Positions 32,075 to 43,013 of a stretch of 64,000 bases of DNA are shown here, piece after piece. Where the stretch lies: assembly GCA_033297075.1 (NCBI GenBank), contig MU858089.1, positions 124,001-188,000 of the forward strand. The letters are read 5' to 3'. Under the pieces are notes generated by a model. The model saw only the letters and a list, made by a program, of their open reading frames with translations. It was not told where the DNA came from and ran no database searches. This stretch comes from Rhypophila decipiens (taxonomy: Eukaryota; Ascomycota; Sordariomycetes; Sordariales; Naviculisporaceae). How positions within the stretch are numbered: position 1 is the stretch's first letter; each line of letters begins with the position of its first letter. A program made the translations under genes and the position numbers.

Positions 32075-33324
32075 ACATGAAAATTGACACGCAATGGTAT
32101 AGGAGTGAATGTCAAATAGGCTTGTGAATAGTCCTATGGAATGTTGACTTGTAGTTTAACGTTTGAATATATAAAGTTAAGGCTCAAAATTGAGTTCGTA
32201 CACGTGGGAGGTAGTCTTGCATTACAATTATAAAAAACCAAGAATAAAGTTTTCATCATCATCTAGAATGACCATGGGGCAAAAAGATGGAACAATGGAA
32301 TGTATATATGGGATTGTGTCACAGAGTGATTTTCTTAGTGAATATGCCTGGATTATTCTCATGGGAGGTGTGTGGATAATCCCGTTGCGTCCTTACCGTG
32401 CTATTCTCTACGCAGATGAGCAATTGTGGCAAGGTGTGTGTCTTGTGTGTTAAATAGGCCTTGGAACTCTAGTCTAGTCCAAGCAAACAAGTTCTGAAAG
32501 ATCACCAGTCAGATTCTTGCGTGCCATCTAATATGCTCAGCATTTATATCCAAAACATCCCATAAACAGCGCATTTCTTGGCCAAGTTAGGTTCATGGAA
32601 AGGCCTTGTATATAACGTATATTGAATTAAGGGGGAAAATGACTAATTACATGATGGTGAGTTAAGTACATGATTCTGAATATATCTTGATGTAACAGAA
32701 CGGGGACGGAAGAAGGAAGATATCAACAAGAAGACGAAAAATTGTGTAGCCACCGGTACCTATCTAGGCAAGGAAGCGAATAAAAAGATAAGAGTTTGGT
32801 GAGAACAATGCCAGGTAACATGTAAGGGGATAGGAAAAACCTAAACCAAGCAGTATGTGGACAATGAAGTGAGGAGGAAAGGGGGTATCTCGTGCCGTGA
32901 AGTGTGGTGGTGTAACAACAAATAGGGATAAAAACCGAGCCCGGTTTACAAAGAATAAAAAGAAAGAGAAGGAAAAAAAAGCCAAAGCACATGCTGTTCA
33001 TTAAACCAGCCGTCTTCACCATTACATAGTCGTAATCATGCGCCATCCCGTAGCCCAAACCGTATCGTCATAAGTGTCGTAAATAATATGCCCCGATCAT
33101 AATGTTCATATCATGCAAGTCGTCGCAGGATGATTGGATGGGATCTCGAAGTCCATACAGATATGTTGCGTGCCTGCCGAGGCGGGCTCAAGGATCATAA
33201 GCTCGTGTGGTGGCTTCAACGAGTATGGTGTCCAGAGCGCAGCGGTGTGAGGACGGCCACATGCGAGATGGTAAGCTCGCCGGGACCTCCGGAGAGTCGA
33301 GCTTGAGAGCCAAGCATAGCAGCT
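32075..33324. other. Intergenic, 1.25 kb
   Basis: Shared 3' flank of two convergent genes. Only short ORFs are seen (e.g. 32190-32453 plus, 32723-33058 minus), without recognisable content. Confidence 0.5.
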
Positions 33325-34101
33325 TCAAGACGCTTGCGCCATGGACATCTCGATACTGGCGTGTCGTTTGTGCAGTAATGGACTCTTCTGCAGCTCCTGG
33401 ACAACACCGGCCCAGCCCATACGATGGGGAACCTCGACGCTGTTCTGATGGCCGATCGCTTGGGTCGTCAGCCTCCTCAGAGGGGGCCTCGCCTTGATAC
33501 TGTCCGTTAGAGATCGTGGAAGGAATCCAGGTCGAGGTTCGGAAAATGCCATATCCGACTTCTCCAGGTCACTGATCGGAGTGGAAAACGCTGCCGCAGC
33601 AGCGGCCGCAGCAGTCGCCGCATGCTTCTTCTTCTTCTTTGCCGTCGCAGCCTCAGTTGCAATACCAGCTACGATGCCCATCTGCACAACGAGAAACCGC
33701 ATCCTGAGCAAGTCCAGCTGGCGCACCTTCTCCTGCAGCTCAGCCCGCTTGCTCGCCCACAACAGACGTGCTCCGGTGCGCAACCGACTGTCGTCTTCGC
33801 CCACCATCAGCAAATTCACATCCTCGCGAAGTGCGTCTCCTCCTTTTTGGATATCTCGGAGGAGCCGGCTCAGGCGGAGCTTGTCTTCTAGGCGCTGTAT
33901 CTTTGTGATGTCGAGGTCATAGGACTCGTTCTCGGCGATGGTGCTGTCGACGGCATCCAGGAAAGCGGCCACCTCCCGGGGCGCGGCAAGATATGCCGAG
34001 GCAGAGCGACTCAGGACCTGGGAGATGACGGCGACCGAGAGCAGGAGTGCAGTAAGGGAGAGCAGCAGGATCCACTGCTGAGCGGAAGCGTCGGTCGTCA
34101 T
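33325..34101 (-). CDS. Small single-span membrane protein, unknown function
   Basis: ORF of 258 aa starting at MTTDASAQQWILLLSLTALL; the longer open frame upstream (to 34365) looks like leader sequence and is not used. A hydrophobic segment at about 10-30 is the only likely membrane span or signal anchor. It is followed by a helical, charged region (about 45-140: ITKIQRLEDKLRLSRLLRDI, then ASKRAELQEKVRQLDLLRMR) likely to form coiled coil. Then come a Lys run and an Ala run (KKKKKHAATAAAAAAAA) and a Pro/Arg-rich tail. I do not recognise the family. The clean hydrophobic start, the coiled coil and the lack of in-frame stops support a real gene. Confidence 0.6.
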   Translation of the reverse strand: MTTDASAQQWILLLSLTALLLSVAVISQVLSRSASAYLAAPREVAAFLDAVDSTIAENESYDLDITKIQRLEDKLRLSRLLRDIQKGGDALREDVNLLMVGEDDSRLRTGARLLWASKRAELQEKVRQLDLLRMRFLVVQMGIVAGIATEAATAKKKKKHAATAAAAAAAAFSTPISDLEKSDMAFSEPRPGFLPRSLTDSIKARPPLRRLTTQAIGHQNSVEVPHRMGWAGVVQELQKSPLLHKRHASIEMSMAQAS

Positions 34102-35262
34102 GATAGCTATGTTTGTCTTCCTTTTCGGATGTGATCTGAGGAGGAAGAGGACAAGAACATAGAGGTGGAATGGAAATCCGTCATAGCCAAGCAAACTCAG
34201 AGAACAGAGAGATATGGCTTTGGTTTGTTTGGCGTAGGATTTCACATGCGAACTTGGTCGGAATTTGCCTTCAGTTTGTTGCTTACCCAACAAAAGAGCA
34301 GTGGTGTGAGATTTCGGGTGGGAGAGGTAATAGTTGATGACGCAGGTCAGTTTTTTCCCTCCCACTCAGGGGATATGTTGGATTGTGTGCGCAACTCCTC
34401 GCCCCCCCGCTCTCGTCGCTGCTTGCCATCCATCCAGCCATCTTGGTTTGCTGCGTAAAGTGCACCGTCTCGGAGCTTCACCGCTTTCGCAAATAGCTCA
34501 CGCGCAGGGGTGGCACTCGCCAACGTCCCATTGGCCACTTGGTCCAGAAATGGCCTCTTTTCCCCCTAGAATTCTCCCGTCCAGTCGATGCAATGCGAGA
34601 CGCCATTATCACGCGCTTTCTGCTTTCGCAAGAGAAGACCGGTAGCCCGCTAAGTGTAAACTTCTCTAGTGTGTATGTAGACACTACTTGTGTTCACGAC
34701 CTATAGAGGCGGCGATGGCGGAAAGTGGGGAATCATGGCGTCTTTCTGTTTCTGGTGGTGAGGGGTTAACTTGAAGGGGGCAGAATCAGGGCGGTAATGA
34801 GGGCGCTGGAGAAGCCAACATGGTTATCGAGGTGAAGCTCGATGAAAACTGTAATAAGTCTTTGGTGGCGGTTGATACTTGTTAGAGATGTCGATGATTT
34901 TGAAAAGATGGGGAGAGAGAGGCGGAGTTCAGCTGGGATGAGCTGCCTTTTAAGTTCGACTCCTCATGATATACATACACGGGAAGGTTCGACGTCAACC
35001 CCATTCCTGTATTTTCAGGCGGCAAGCTCGATGCCTGGAAATATTCCATTCGACGACTCTACTTGCCATTATATCTCAAGCGACAGTTTGGGCATCATTG
35101 CCGTCGTACTGCATTCTCAGCTAATTTGTACCTTTTCATATACCATTAAGCGTGTTGCTGGTATTACCTATATAAGCTCTAGCTGTGAGATTCGACGTCA
35201 ATGGTATTAGTGTATACCACACGCCTTATAGTACGCAATTATATGCCTTTTAATATGTGTTT
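34102..35262. other. Intergenic, promoter of the unknown membrane gene
   Basis: Upstream region of the minus-strand gene, turning AT-rich after about 35.0 kb. No gene is recognised. The hairpin repeat begins at 35263. Confidence 0.5.
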
Positions 35263-35471
35263 AAGGCCATATAAGCTTCCTTGCAATGCATTTTTGTCTT
35301 GTCGTACTTAGCGACATCAAGAGAAGCACTATATGCGTGCGTGTGTGTTGTTTGGGGTGTACATGATGTCTCTTTCATGCCCCTTTGAGATCAAACTCAA
35401 GGCTACAGAGACTTCTCTCTTACATATATTGTCATCCCTCCCGATGCATCTAAGAGAAGCGTCTTATGGCT
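35263..35471. repeat. Two units of dispersed hairpin repeat
   Basis: Units at about 35263-35336 (aaggccatataagcttcctt ... aagagaagcactatatgc) and 35399-35471 (aaggctacagagacttctct ... taagagaagcgtcttatgg). The second closely follows the layout of the units at 18138-18300: an acttctct-like left arm, a central tccatc/tccctc core and an agagaag right arm. The first is more diverged. Confidence 0.5.
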
Positions 35472-35812
35472 CTTGATTTCTCTGAGTGCCTTATCATCAG
35501 TTCCACCTGATAGAATGCTGAGCCTGAACAAGACGGTACGTGTACGCAATACCGGTACTGGACCGGTGTTACAAATACATACAGTTACAGGTACTGCGTA
35601 CAAATTAAGTATTCTGGTGGTTGTGAACCTCCGTAGAATTTTGTTTCTAATGGTGGGGTGGTACCCCAGATTCACATCTGCTTCTCCAGACAGATATCAA
35701 CAATCACAGGCTTGCACCAAACATCCTCCTAGCAAACACTTTCCGTTCTCTCGAAAACTGCGAAACATAAACGATAGCCTCGCCACTTACACCAAACCAC
35801 GAAACTCACAAA
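35472..35812. other. BUD32 promoter region
   Basis: 341 bases upstream of the BUD32 ATG, including a cluster of ggtac/accggt motifs at about 35535-35605. No gene. Confidence 0.45.
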
Positions 35813-36619
35813 ATGGCAGTCTCCAGCCCAGAGGGACAAGGCCAATTCCCCCTCCCAAAAATCCTCACGTACCCCTCCTCGACCCCGCCAACCCTAATAA
35901 CCCAAGGCGCCGAAGGCCGAGTCTACAAAACCACCCACCTGGATCCTTCCAGGCCCTGTATCCTCAAATACCGCCCGCCAAAGCCCTACCGACACGCAAT
36001 CCTCGACGCCCGCCTGACCAAAGAGCGCATCACAGCCGAAGCCCACGTCCTAGCACGATGTGCGCGCGAAGGTGTCCCCGTCCCGGCAGTCTACGCGACA
36101 GATCCGAGAGCAGGGTGGATGATGATCGAGTACATTGATGGTGTCCCCGTACGGCAGGCTATCAACGAGTTTCTCGGTAAAAGGCCCGAGACGGACCAAG
36201 AAAAGGTCGCGGCGGAAGAGACAGATAATGTGCCGCTTATTGAGCTCTTACGGCGGATTGGAGCGACGGTTGGCGGGTTACATGGCACGGGGAATGTTCA
36301 TGGGGACTTGACGACGAGTAATATGATGTTACGACCGTTCTCTACGACGATAGCTGCGGAAGGTAGCAAAGCGAGGATGGTGGAAGGGGACGTGGTGCTC
36401 ATCGACTTTGGGCTTGCGACTCAGAGCTCGTCGGAGGAGGACCGCGCGGTCGATTTATATGTTCTCGAGAGGGCATTTGCCAGCACACACCCGAGAGCTG
36501 AGAAGCTATTTCAGCATGTGCTTGATGCTTATGAAAAGAGTTTCAAGAAAGCTGGGGCGGCTTTGGCCAAACTTGAGGATGTGCGGAGGAGGGGGAGGAA
36601 GAAGAGCATGCTTGGGTAG
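35813..36619 (+). CDS. BUD32: EKC/KEOPS complex kinase Bud32
   Basis: Atypical small kinase/ATPase of the EKC/KEOPS complex, needed for the t6A modification of tRNA and linked to telomere and transcription functions. Single exon, 268 aa, the usual length. Visible: Gly loop QGAEGRVYKT (31-40), ATP lysine K52 in ILKYRPPKPYRH, catalytic aspartate D165 in VHGDLTTSN, metal-binding D198 in VLIDFGLA, and the C-terminal Arg/Lys-rich tail RRRGRKKSMLG typical of Bud32. The insert EFLGKRPETDQEKVAAEETD (about 119-138) is a fungal-type loop. It is convergent with the gene at 36785, with 165 bases between the stop codons. Confidence 0.95.
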   Translation: MAVSSPEGQGQFPLPKILTYPSSTPPTLITQGAEGRVYKTTHLDPSRPCILKYRPPKPYRHAILDARLTKERITAEAHVLARCAREGVPVPAVYATDPRAGWMMIEYIDGVPVRQAINEFLGKRPETDQEKVAAEETDNVPLIELLRRIGATVGGLHGTGNVHGDLTTSNMMLRPFSTTIAAEGSKARMVEGDVVLIDFGLATQSSSEEDRAVDLYVLERAFASTHPRAEKLFQHVLDAYEKSFKKAGAALAKLEDVRRRGRKKSMLG

Positions 36620-36784
36620 AAGTACCGGACCTCGTCCAAAAAAGACACAATGGTATAGATTCCGGTACGATAAAGGAATAAAGCTATTGAAATCCATAAA
36701 GCCCATCGGCTTGGGCATGCCAAAACCGGAGGTAGGGTTCGGATTAGTCTTGGTATTGGTGTATGCTTGCTGATAGAAAAAGGC

Positions 36785-37880
36785 CTACTCTGCCAGGCCA
36801 GCACTCGCGAAATAACCCTTGTTTTCAATAACACCACGGTCTCGGACCACGGCCGTGTACTTGACTACCCATTGTGGCGTGAGTTCGCCCTTGAGGCCCT
36901 TGCTGGTCTCTGACCCCGGATCGGCGAGAATGCCAGCCCCTTGCAATCCTGGACCAAGGAGCTCCCTCAGAGTCCCCTTTGATAATATATCAGTGGTGTC
37001 GCTGTGTACCAGGAGTTCGATTCCCTCTTCCTTGGCCAGCTTGATCAGCGGCGGCGGCACATCGCAACAATTCTTAATGTTAATCTGGTTCACCGACGGA
37101 CGTATCTGGACCCTCTTGAGAAACCTGTCGAGCTTCTCACTGCCAAACTCGGCAATTCCCAGCTTCTTCACCAGCCCATGACGCTGTAAATCTTCTATCG
37201 CGGGCCAAGTCGCAACCTCTTCCTCGTCGTTGCCCTGATGCGCGTTTTGTTTGTCGGCCTCCCACGAGCAGTCGCCCTCAAACGACATGCCTGGGAACGA
37301 CACGACAAGCAGATTTATTTCCAGCACCTGCAGTTCTTTGAGAACCAAATCCAGCGCTTCCTTTGCGTATTGCGACCGTTCCGCGGGGGAGGTGTTTGGC
37401 AGGAAAAATAGTTTCACGGTGATGTCGTACTGGGTCGCTTCTTCTTGGAGCCCCGCGGCGGACCAGTCAATGCGGGGCACGAAGATGACATCGCCCTCTC
37501 GCGCCGTCCAGAAAGCCTCTGGCGCGAGTTTGTCACTCGCCGCGGGTCCGGTCTCTGCTGGAGACAGCCCGCTTGCGCCATTCAAAGTCCCATTAACATT
37601 GGGTAAGCCCTCTTCATCGGCGGCGCTTTCGACATCGTCCTCGGGAGCGTAGTCTTGTTGCGCAGCGAGGAAGTTGCTCCGCAGGGAGTTTGTGAGTTCG
37701 AGGTTCGACCGGTATGCGCCAGGTTTACGGATGATGGAGGGACCGCCGGAAACGATGTTCCTATGATTGGGAGCACGCAATCAGCCGTCCTGTTCACGTC
37801 ACACGCGGAATGGTAACTGGAACATGCACAAGGGCACACTCGAGAGAAACGTACCCGGTAGAGAGTATTAACTTGGTCAT
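36785..37880 (-). CDS. Glutamate-cysteine ligase modifier (regulatory) subunit
   Basis: Regulatory subunit of the first enzyme of glutathione synthesis. Exon 1 (37880-37855) encodes only MTKLILST plus two bases of the next codon; exon 2 is 37760-36785; total 333 aa. The 94-nt intron has GTACGT...CATAG, and the junction rejoins as STGNIVSGGPSIIRKPG, a conserved start. The body has the degenerate aldo-keto-reductase fold of this subunit: EALDLVLKELQVLEINLLVV, VATWPAIEDLQRHGLVKKLG and IRPSVNQINIKNCCDVPPPL, in which the barrel is retained without oxidoreductase chemistry. The ORF alone would start late and miss the true N-terminus. The name rests on the characteristic N-terminal motif and fold order. 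Confidence 0.88.
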
Positions 37881-39463
37881 TGTTGGGTCGGTGTTGGTAA
37901 CTGCGCTCTCCTTGGAAGCTGCTCTCGTCTAATTCGACTGTCTTTATGAAAGAGCCAAGTCTTTGAATTCTCGAATGGCACCTATGCGCTGTGGAGGACG
38001 GTTCAGAGGGGGACGGTCGAGAGAGCGAAAGGGCGCGCGAGATTGACTTGTGGTGGGGTTGATGCTGGGGTATTATTAATGATTCAGTTGAACCCCGCCA
38101 ACATTGATCGCTCGATATCGTCGGGCATTTGTATCAGAGATTCTCGGTTGAATATATCAGGGCAATTGACGAGTTTAAATTATTCAATGGCAAACGGGAT
38201 AGTTGTATTAGCTTTGACAGTTACTCAGGAATGTCGTCCTTGTGATCGCGCTTGATGGGGAAACGTGGTGAAGAGCGTGGGATGATTTTATGAGGAGGCC
38301 AAAAACGACCAACCAGCAGCCCCATCCCGATTGCGAGCTCATCCACGGGCGTGGGGAGCTTGAACAAGGTTCCTCTGCCTTCATGCTCTCTCTCGATATA
38401 TAGTTCAGGCTTGAGACGGATATGATAATTGGACAAAGTGCCCTTCTTCAGACAAACGAATCTCTAAATGTATAGCAATGCGGCACATGAATCGGGGCAT
38501 TTTCATGAACAATATCGGCCGTTTTAAACAATCACTCCAGTCGCCCTGTAGTATTTCCCTTACATGTACATACTGAAACCTCAACGATAATATAAATATC
38601 AACACGATTACCTAGGTAACTTCTCAATGGTATCAAAAGAGCAGTGATTGCAAAGGTCATTTATTATATATCAAGGGACTGTTAAAAGCCTAATCGACAA
38701 CTGAAGCGACCCAAAAGTTTCATAACATACCTAGCCAGCCCCAAAGGCTGGACAAGGAGAAGCAGACCGGTAACGCCGATTCACACAAGACCTCTCTCAC
38801 CGGTCCTGGAACCAGCCCGACCTTTCGCCTTGTGAAAGACCCATAAACACGCATGATACCCCGAAGAAGAGAAAAGTTCGTGCCGTAAAGAGAAGAGAAA
38901 AAGAATACAGAAAGCAAAAGTTGGAAACAAAGTTGATCGTAAGCGATACCCCGTAACGAATGCCTCACATCGTGAGCCTTGGTTTCCAATCTGTGTCCGC
39001 TGGTGATGTTGCAATTTCCCACAGCATAACTGGACAGCCAATGTGATGTCCACTTAACCATCATCTGTCCAAACCTGACTCATGGTGAATATGAATACAC
39101 CTGGATAGATAGAAAGAAGGTTTCTCATAATCCATGAAGCAAAAGAGGTCTTAACAACCGAACCTTCGGCCAGAAGAAATCCAGAACCTCGAAGTTGCAT
39201 AAAAACAAAACAGACCCCCGTGCGTGTTGAATGGGGAAAGAAAACAGAGAAAAGAAGCAGGGAACCGGCAATTACAACGGTGTAACAAAAGCCAAAAAAC
39301 CGAAAATGCAAAGAGGTATGTCGCGATGAAAACGATTCCGCTGGACGAGTCCGTCCAACCCGTCATGTTGAAACCCCTGCTCCATAACACCTCAGAGGCA
39401 AACATTGACTCTAGAAAAGCAGGAGATCCCAGTGGCGATGGAGCGGTCTGGAGAATAAATCTA
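37881..39463. other. Intergenic, 1.6 kb
   Basis: Promoter of the GCL modifier gene at the left and the 3' flank of MAF1 at the right. It contains the core cggtaacgccga at 38768-38779 within a short accggt...accggt pair, the counterpart of the hairpin at 18426-18462. No gene is recognised. Confidence 0.5.
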
Positions 39464-40667
39464 CTAGACGTCAATCTCCATCCGTGAGGCAATATCCTCA
39501 CTGACTCCTCTCACGGGTTCCTTAGACCGGCAACCAGAGCCGGCCTGCTTTTGTATTATTTCTGCGTCCTCGTCTTCAAACTCCTCATCTTGCTCAAAAG
39601 GATCCGGCGAGTCGTCGTCATCGTCTCCATACTGCCAGTTCAGGTCTCCATCGGGATCGCGATTCCATATTAACCCGTCGTCCTCCATATCATCGTCGCT
39701 GACCGTAACCTGGTCGGCGAATCTATCGCCGAGCCAGTAGCTGGCTCTCTTGGTTGCGCCGGATTCCGAGTCATCGCCATCATCATCGCCCATCATGCCC
39801 CCGTTACTTTTTGACAACTTCGCCAGCGAGTGATGAGCCCTAGGCGAATGGCTGCTCATTACGGGAGTGCCCCGCACATAAAGGTAACACACCCGCTTGA
39901 GAGTCTTGTTGAAGAAGAAGTAATGCAAGGCCCAGATGGCCCCTTCGTCTTCGTCAAACGGGTCATCGTCGGGTTGATAGGAGAAGATGGTGCAGTCCTT
40001 AAGAGTCATCTCCTTATCTATCATGGCCCACATCTGGGGGCCCCATGCGGGTGCCATGGACTTGTTGGCGAATGCGAAATCACTCTTGTCATGTGCCCCA
40101 TACGACCCGTAATAGCCTCCTGAACCATTACCAGAGGGCGACCCTGCAACATCAGGCAGCATGCTGGCCGGTCGCACGCTGCGCAAAGTGCTGTCGATAT
40201 GCGTCATGACGTGCCGCAGCACGCGCTCGCGCTTGAAATCGGTAGGCCTAAGAACGTGAGAAAAGTCATAGTCGGGGTGGGACGCATTCAATGTTGCGAT
40301 GAGATAAGCAAACGTGCGCCGGTTAGAGACCTCATCCAGCGACCCAAATGGTGAGGAGCGCGAGAGGTTCAGAGTTGCAGCCATCGAGTCGCGTTGCGGA
40401 GGAGATAGAGATGCGCCAAGTTTCAGAAGCGCAGCATGTTGCGACTCGAGGGATTGCTGAATGTTCTTGTAGAGCTTCTTGTCAGAACCGGCGGCTTTGG
40501 TGGTATAGAGGTCGCAGCTGCCGGATACGTGACAATCGGGCGTGTCAAAGTTGAGGGCGCTCGAGACGACGTCGAACGTCGGAAGCGAGAGGAACTAATC
40601 GCGAATGTTAGCAAAAGGGCATTATCGCCCGTTTACAACGTTGGGGTGATTTATTACGCACCTTCAT
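39464..40667 (-). CDS. MAF1: RNA polymerase III repressor Maf1
   Basis: Conserved repressor of Pol III that relays nutrient and stress signals (TOR/PKA) to tRNA synthesis. Exon 1 is only six bases, 40667-40662 (Met-Lys); after a 67-nt intron, exon 2 runs 40594-39464; total 378 aa. The joined start is MKFLSLPTFDVVSSALNFDT, the conserved N-terminal box. Further boxes are SHPDYDFSHVLRPTDFKRER, AWGPQMWAMIDKEMTLKDCT and DEGAIWALHYFFFNKTLKRV with CYLYVRG. An acidic tail follows (about 290-360), rich in Asp/Glu, as in other fungal Maf1. An ORF search alone would start at the internal Met (MAATLNL) and lose about 70 residues. Confidence 0.94.
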
Positions 40668-42050
40668 CGTGTCGCGCCTTTAAAAGGTGATGCGATCGAG
40701 AATTGGCTGGAGGTAGGTTAGAGACTCGAAGCGTGGGGTGAGGTTCTGTCCAGAGATGAGAGATAAGGACAGTGAACTGGTGAGACCGTGAGATCGAAGT
40801 CGTTGATTCACTGTAGTAGAAGCGCAAGCGCGTGTGATTGCGCTAAAGTGTGTGATTTGGGTCAGGTTGCGATTTCGTCCCTTCACTAAGTTGATAATAT
40901 CCTTGATTGTCGGATGAGAGACGGAACCACAGCAGTCGAAAGAAGTCCAAGTACAATCCAATTGCGAACGTATATGTAATTGCGAGCGGCGAACAAAGAC
41001 TAAACGCGGGAGGGCGTTTAGCAGGCCATCGGGGCAATGCAGTTCATAACGATAGCTAGAGTGAGTAACAGCTGCTTTGTTGATTCCGATAGAATATGGC
41101 AATGGTATGGATATCTCGATTGATGTGAGAGACGTTGAATGATGATGTGATGTGTGATCCGAGGGGATTCCAAGGTTCCAGGTTGCCAACAATGAGGCAG
41201 TGACCCTTTCCAAGGCCCGGTCCGGCAGTCGCTTCCCTGTAGTGCACCGTATCGGTGGTTATCAAAGGGCCCTGGAAACCCAAGCCCGTGTCATCAGCAG
41301 GCCGGTCGTCCCCGCGCTTTGCTTTGCTTGGCTTGGCGGAATGGCGTGTGCAAACGTGGGCAGCTGAGTGGGCTGTTTGCGGGGGGTTAGCGTGGTCCCT
41401 CAGTCACGGGACACCATGTTTTGACAACATGCACTCCTTGATTGCCATTGAGGAGTCAACTGGAGTATCGATCTCATAAGCTGCCCAATCGCCTCGAACG
41501 AATGAGGTAACGTCAATTCCCCGCGAGTGTGGGCTCCAGCGTCAACATGGACAAACCTTGACGGCATAAAACAAACTCACACTCATTTCATTTGAGTGAC
41601 GTGATCGTGCTGGATCACTGCTGGATCACTCGGCTTCAGTGTGTAAAACCTGACAAGACGTATCAAGAGGGCTCCGACAGCGCCGGAAAGCTATTTTATT
41701 AGTCCACCGTGAACCGCACGTCCCGGATACTCCCAGCTCCCTGTGACTAACACTGTTTGGGAGCGGGTTTTGCATCTGGACTTGGCGGTCGCCGAGTCTC
41801 GGCGGTGATGTTTTTTTATCTACAAAGCCCATGTCCAAAAAATATACGAAAGGAGTTTGCTCCCTTCTAATGGGTAAATGTAGCCCTGCCTTCTCTGTCG
41901 CCGCTTGCTTTCACTTCTGTGGCCGCGATGGTTCGTTCGTCCCGTATAACTCATGTGATGGAAGGGTCCCTCGGCTCCAGACTCCGTCGCTCATAATACC
42001 TGGAGGGGGGTTGGTGAATTCGTCGTCATCGTCGTCATCGGCATGAGCTA
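40668..42050. other. Intergenic, MAF1 promoter to AP-1 sigma
   Basis: No gene is supported. It contains the MAF1 promoter (left) and the 3' region of the AP-1 sigma gene (right), where a possible alternative last exon begins at 42051. Confidence 0.5.
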
Positions 42051-43013
42051 TTATGCTAGGATTCCTGCTTTCTTGAGTGCCTTCTCAACTTCTTCGGTCG
42101 CCTGTGTCGCAACGGAAGATTGCATTAGCAATGGACAGAGACAAAACTCGATTCGTCAAAGCCCTCATAGCCCTCATAGCCCTAAAAGTCGCCGCTCGAC
42201 GAGAAAGAAAATGCATGCTGGGCTATCTGCCTCTACATGATCTTGGTGACTTCGTCCTCAACCTGAAGATTAGGGAGCCCGCGTCAGTAAGATATGTAGT
42301 CAAGGTATGTCAGAGGAAAGCAGAAGCCGACCTGCGACGGGGGATTATGTGGTACGCTTGGACGAGCACAAAGGGAGATTATTCACCCACCTCCATGTCT
42401 TCCAATGAGTCTTGCTGCGCTATGCAACGCAGAACGTTCTTCTTACTGCTCTCTTGAAGCTCCCCTGCCAGCAGGAGTTCATCGAGAATATAATAGGCTT
42501 TGGTGAAAGAGAAGATAATGTCGAGCTCGCAAACGTTTCCATAGTACTTGTCCATCTGCTCGACGTAGCGGTGGATGATTTCGAGGGTAATCAATTCGTT
42601 GTCCTCAGACGAGCAACCGGCGATGAAAAACAGTGAGGCGTATCGGCGATAGACGATCTTGGTGTCTGATGCGAGACAGTGTCAGCGGGAGTGGTAAGAG
42701 TGATTGGAGGGGTTCTGCCTTACCCTTATACTCAAGAAAGTTGCACATGCGTGTCCTTCTCGCGAGAACAAGCTGCGAGACATCCTTGACAATCTTGGCT
42801 TTGTCCTTTGGGGACAAGGTAGTGAACCATTTGGCCAGGCGCTGTATCGGCTGGGTAAGCACGTCGTCTCGTTCGACCACAGAGGAGAGCTATCGGGCAC
42901 CTACCACTTTGCCTTGTCGCGACAAGAGGATGAGGTAGCTATGGAGATGACCCGGTCAGCTGGAGGTCGACAAATGTCCTAGAGGGCGAGTTCGAATCAT
43001 ACTTGATGGCCAT
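42051..43013 (-). CDS. APS1: AP-1 adaptor complex subunit sigma
   Basis: Small subunit of the clathrin adaptor AP-1, acting in trans-Golgi/endosome sorting. Five exons on the minus strand: 43013-43003, 42938-42905, 42841-42724, 42665-42391 and 42262-42233, giving 155 aa and ending [13 protein letters not shown]. The protein reads [75 protein letters not shown] and [20 protein letters not shown], a full longin-like sigma fold. Introns are 57-128 nt and the phases all fit. From the same donor after codon GAG at 42391, a second acceptor leads to 42101-42051, which would end the protein with [16 protein letters not shown] instead. The span covers both ends; the standard model stops at 42233. Which terminal exon is used, or whether both are, cannot be told from sequence. 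Confidence 0.92.

Noticed and set aside
34102..34365. N-terminal extension of the unknown membrane protein
   Set aside because: The upstream part reads like leader sequence; the hydrophobic anchor begins right after the Met at 34101.
42990..43005. tRNA-like gagttcgaatc motif
   Set aside because: It lies in the first intron of AP-1 sigma and no cloverleaf can be drawn around it.
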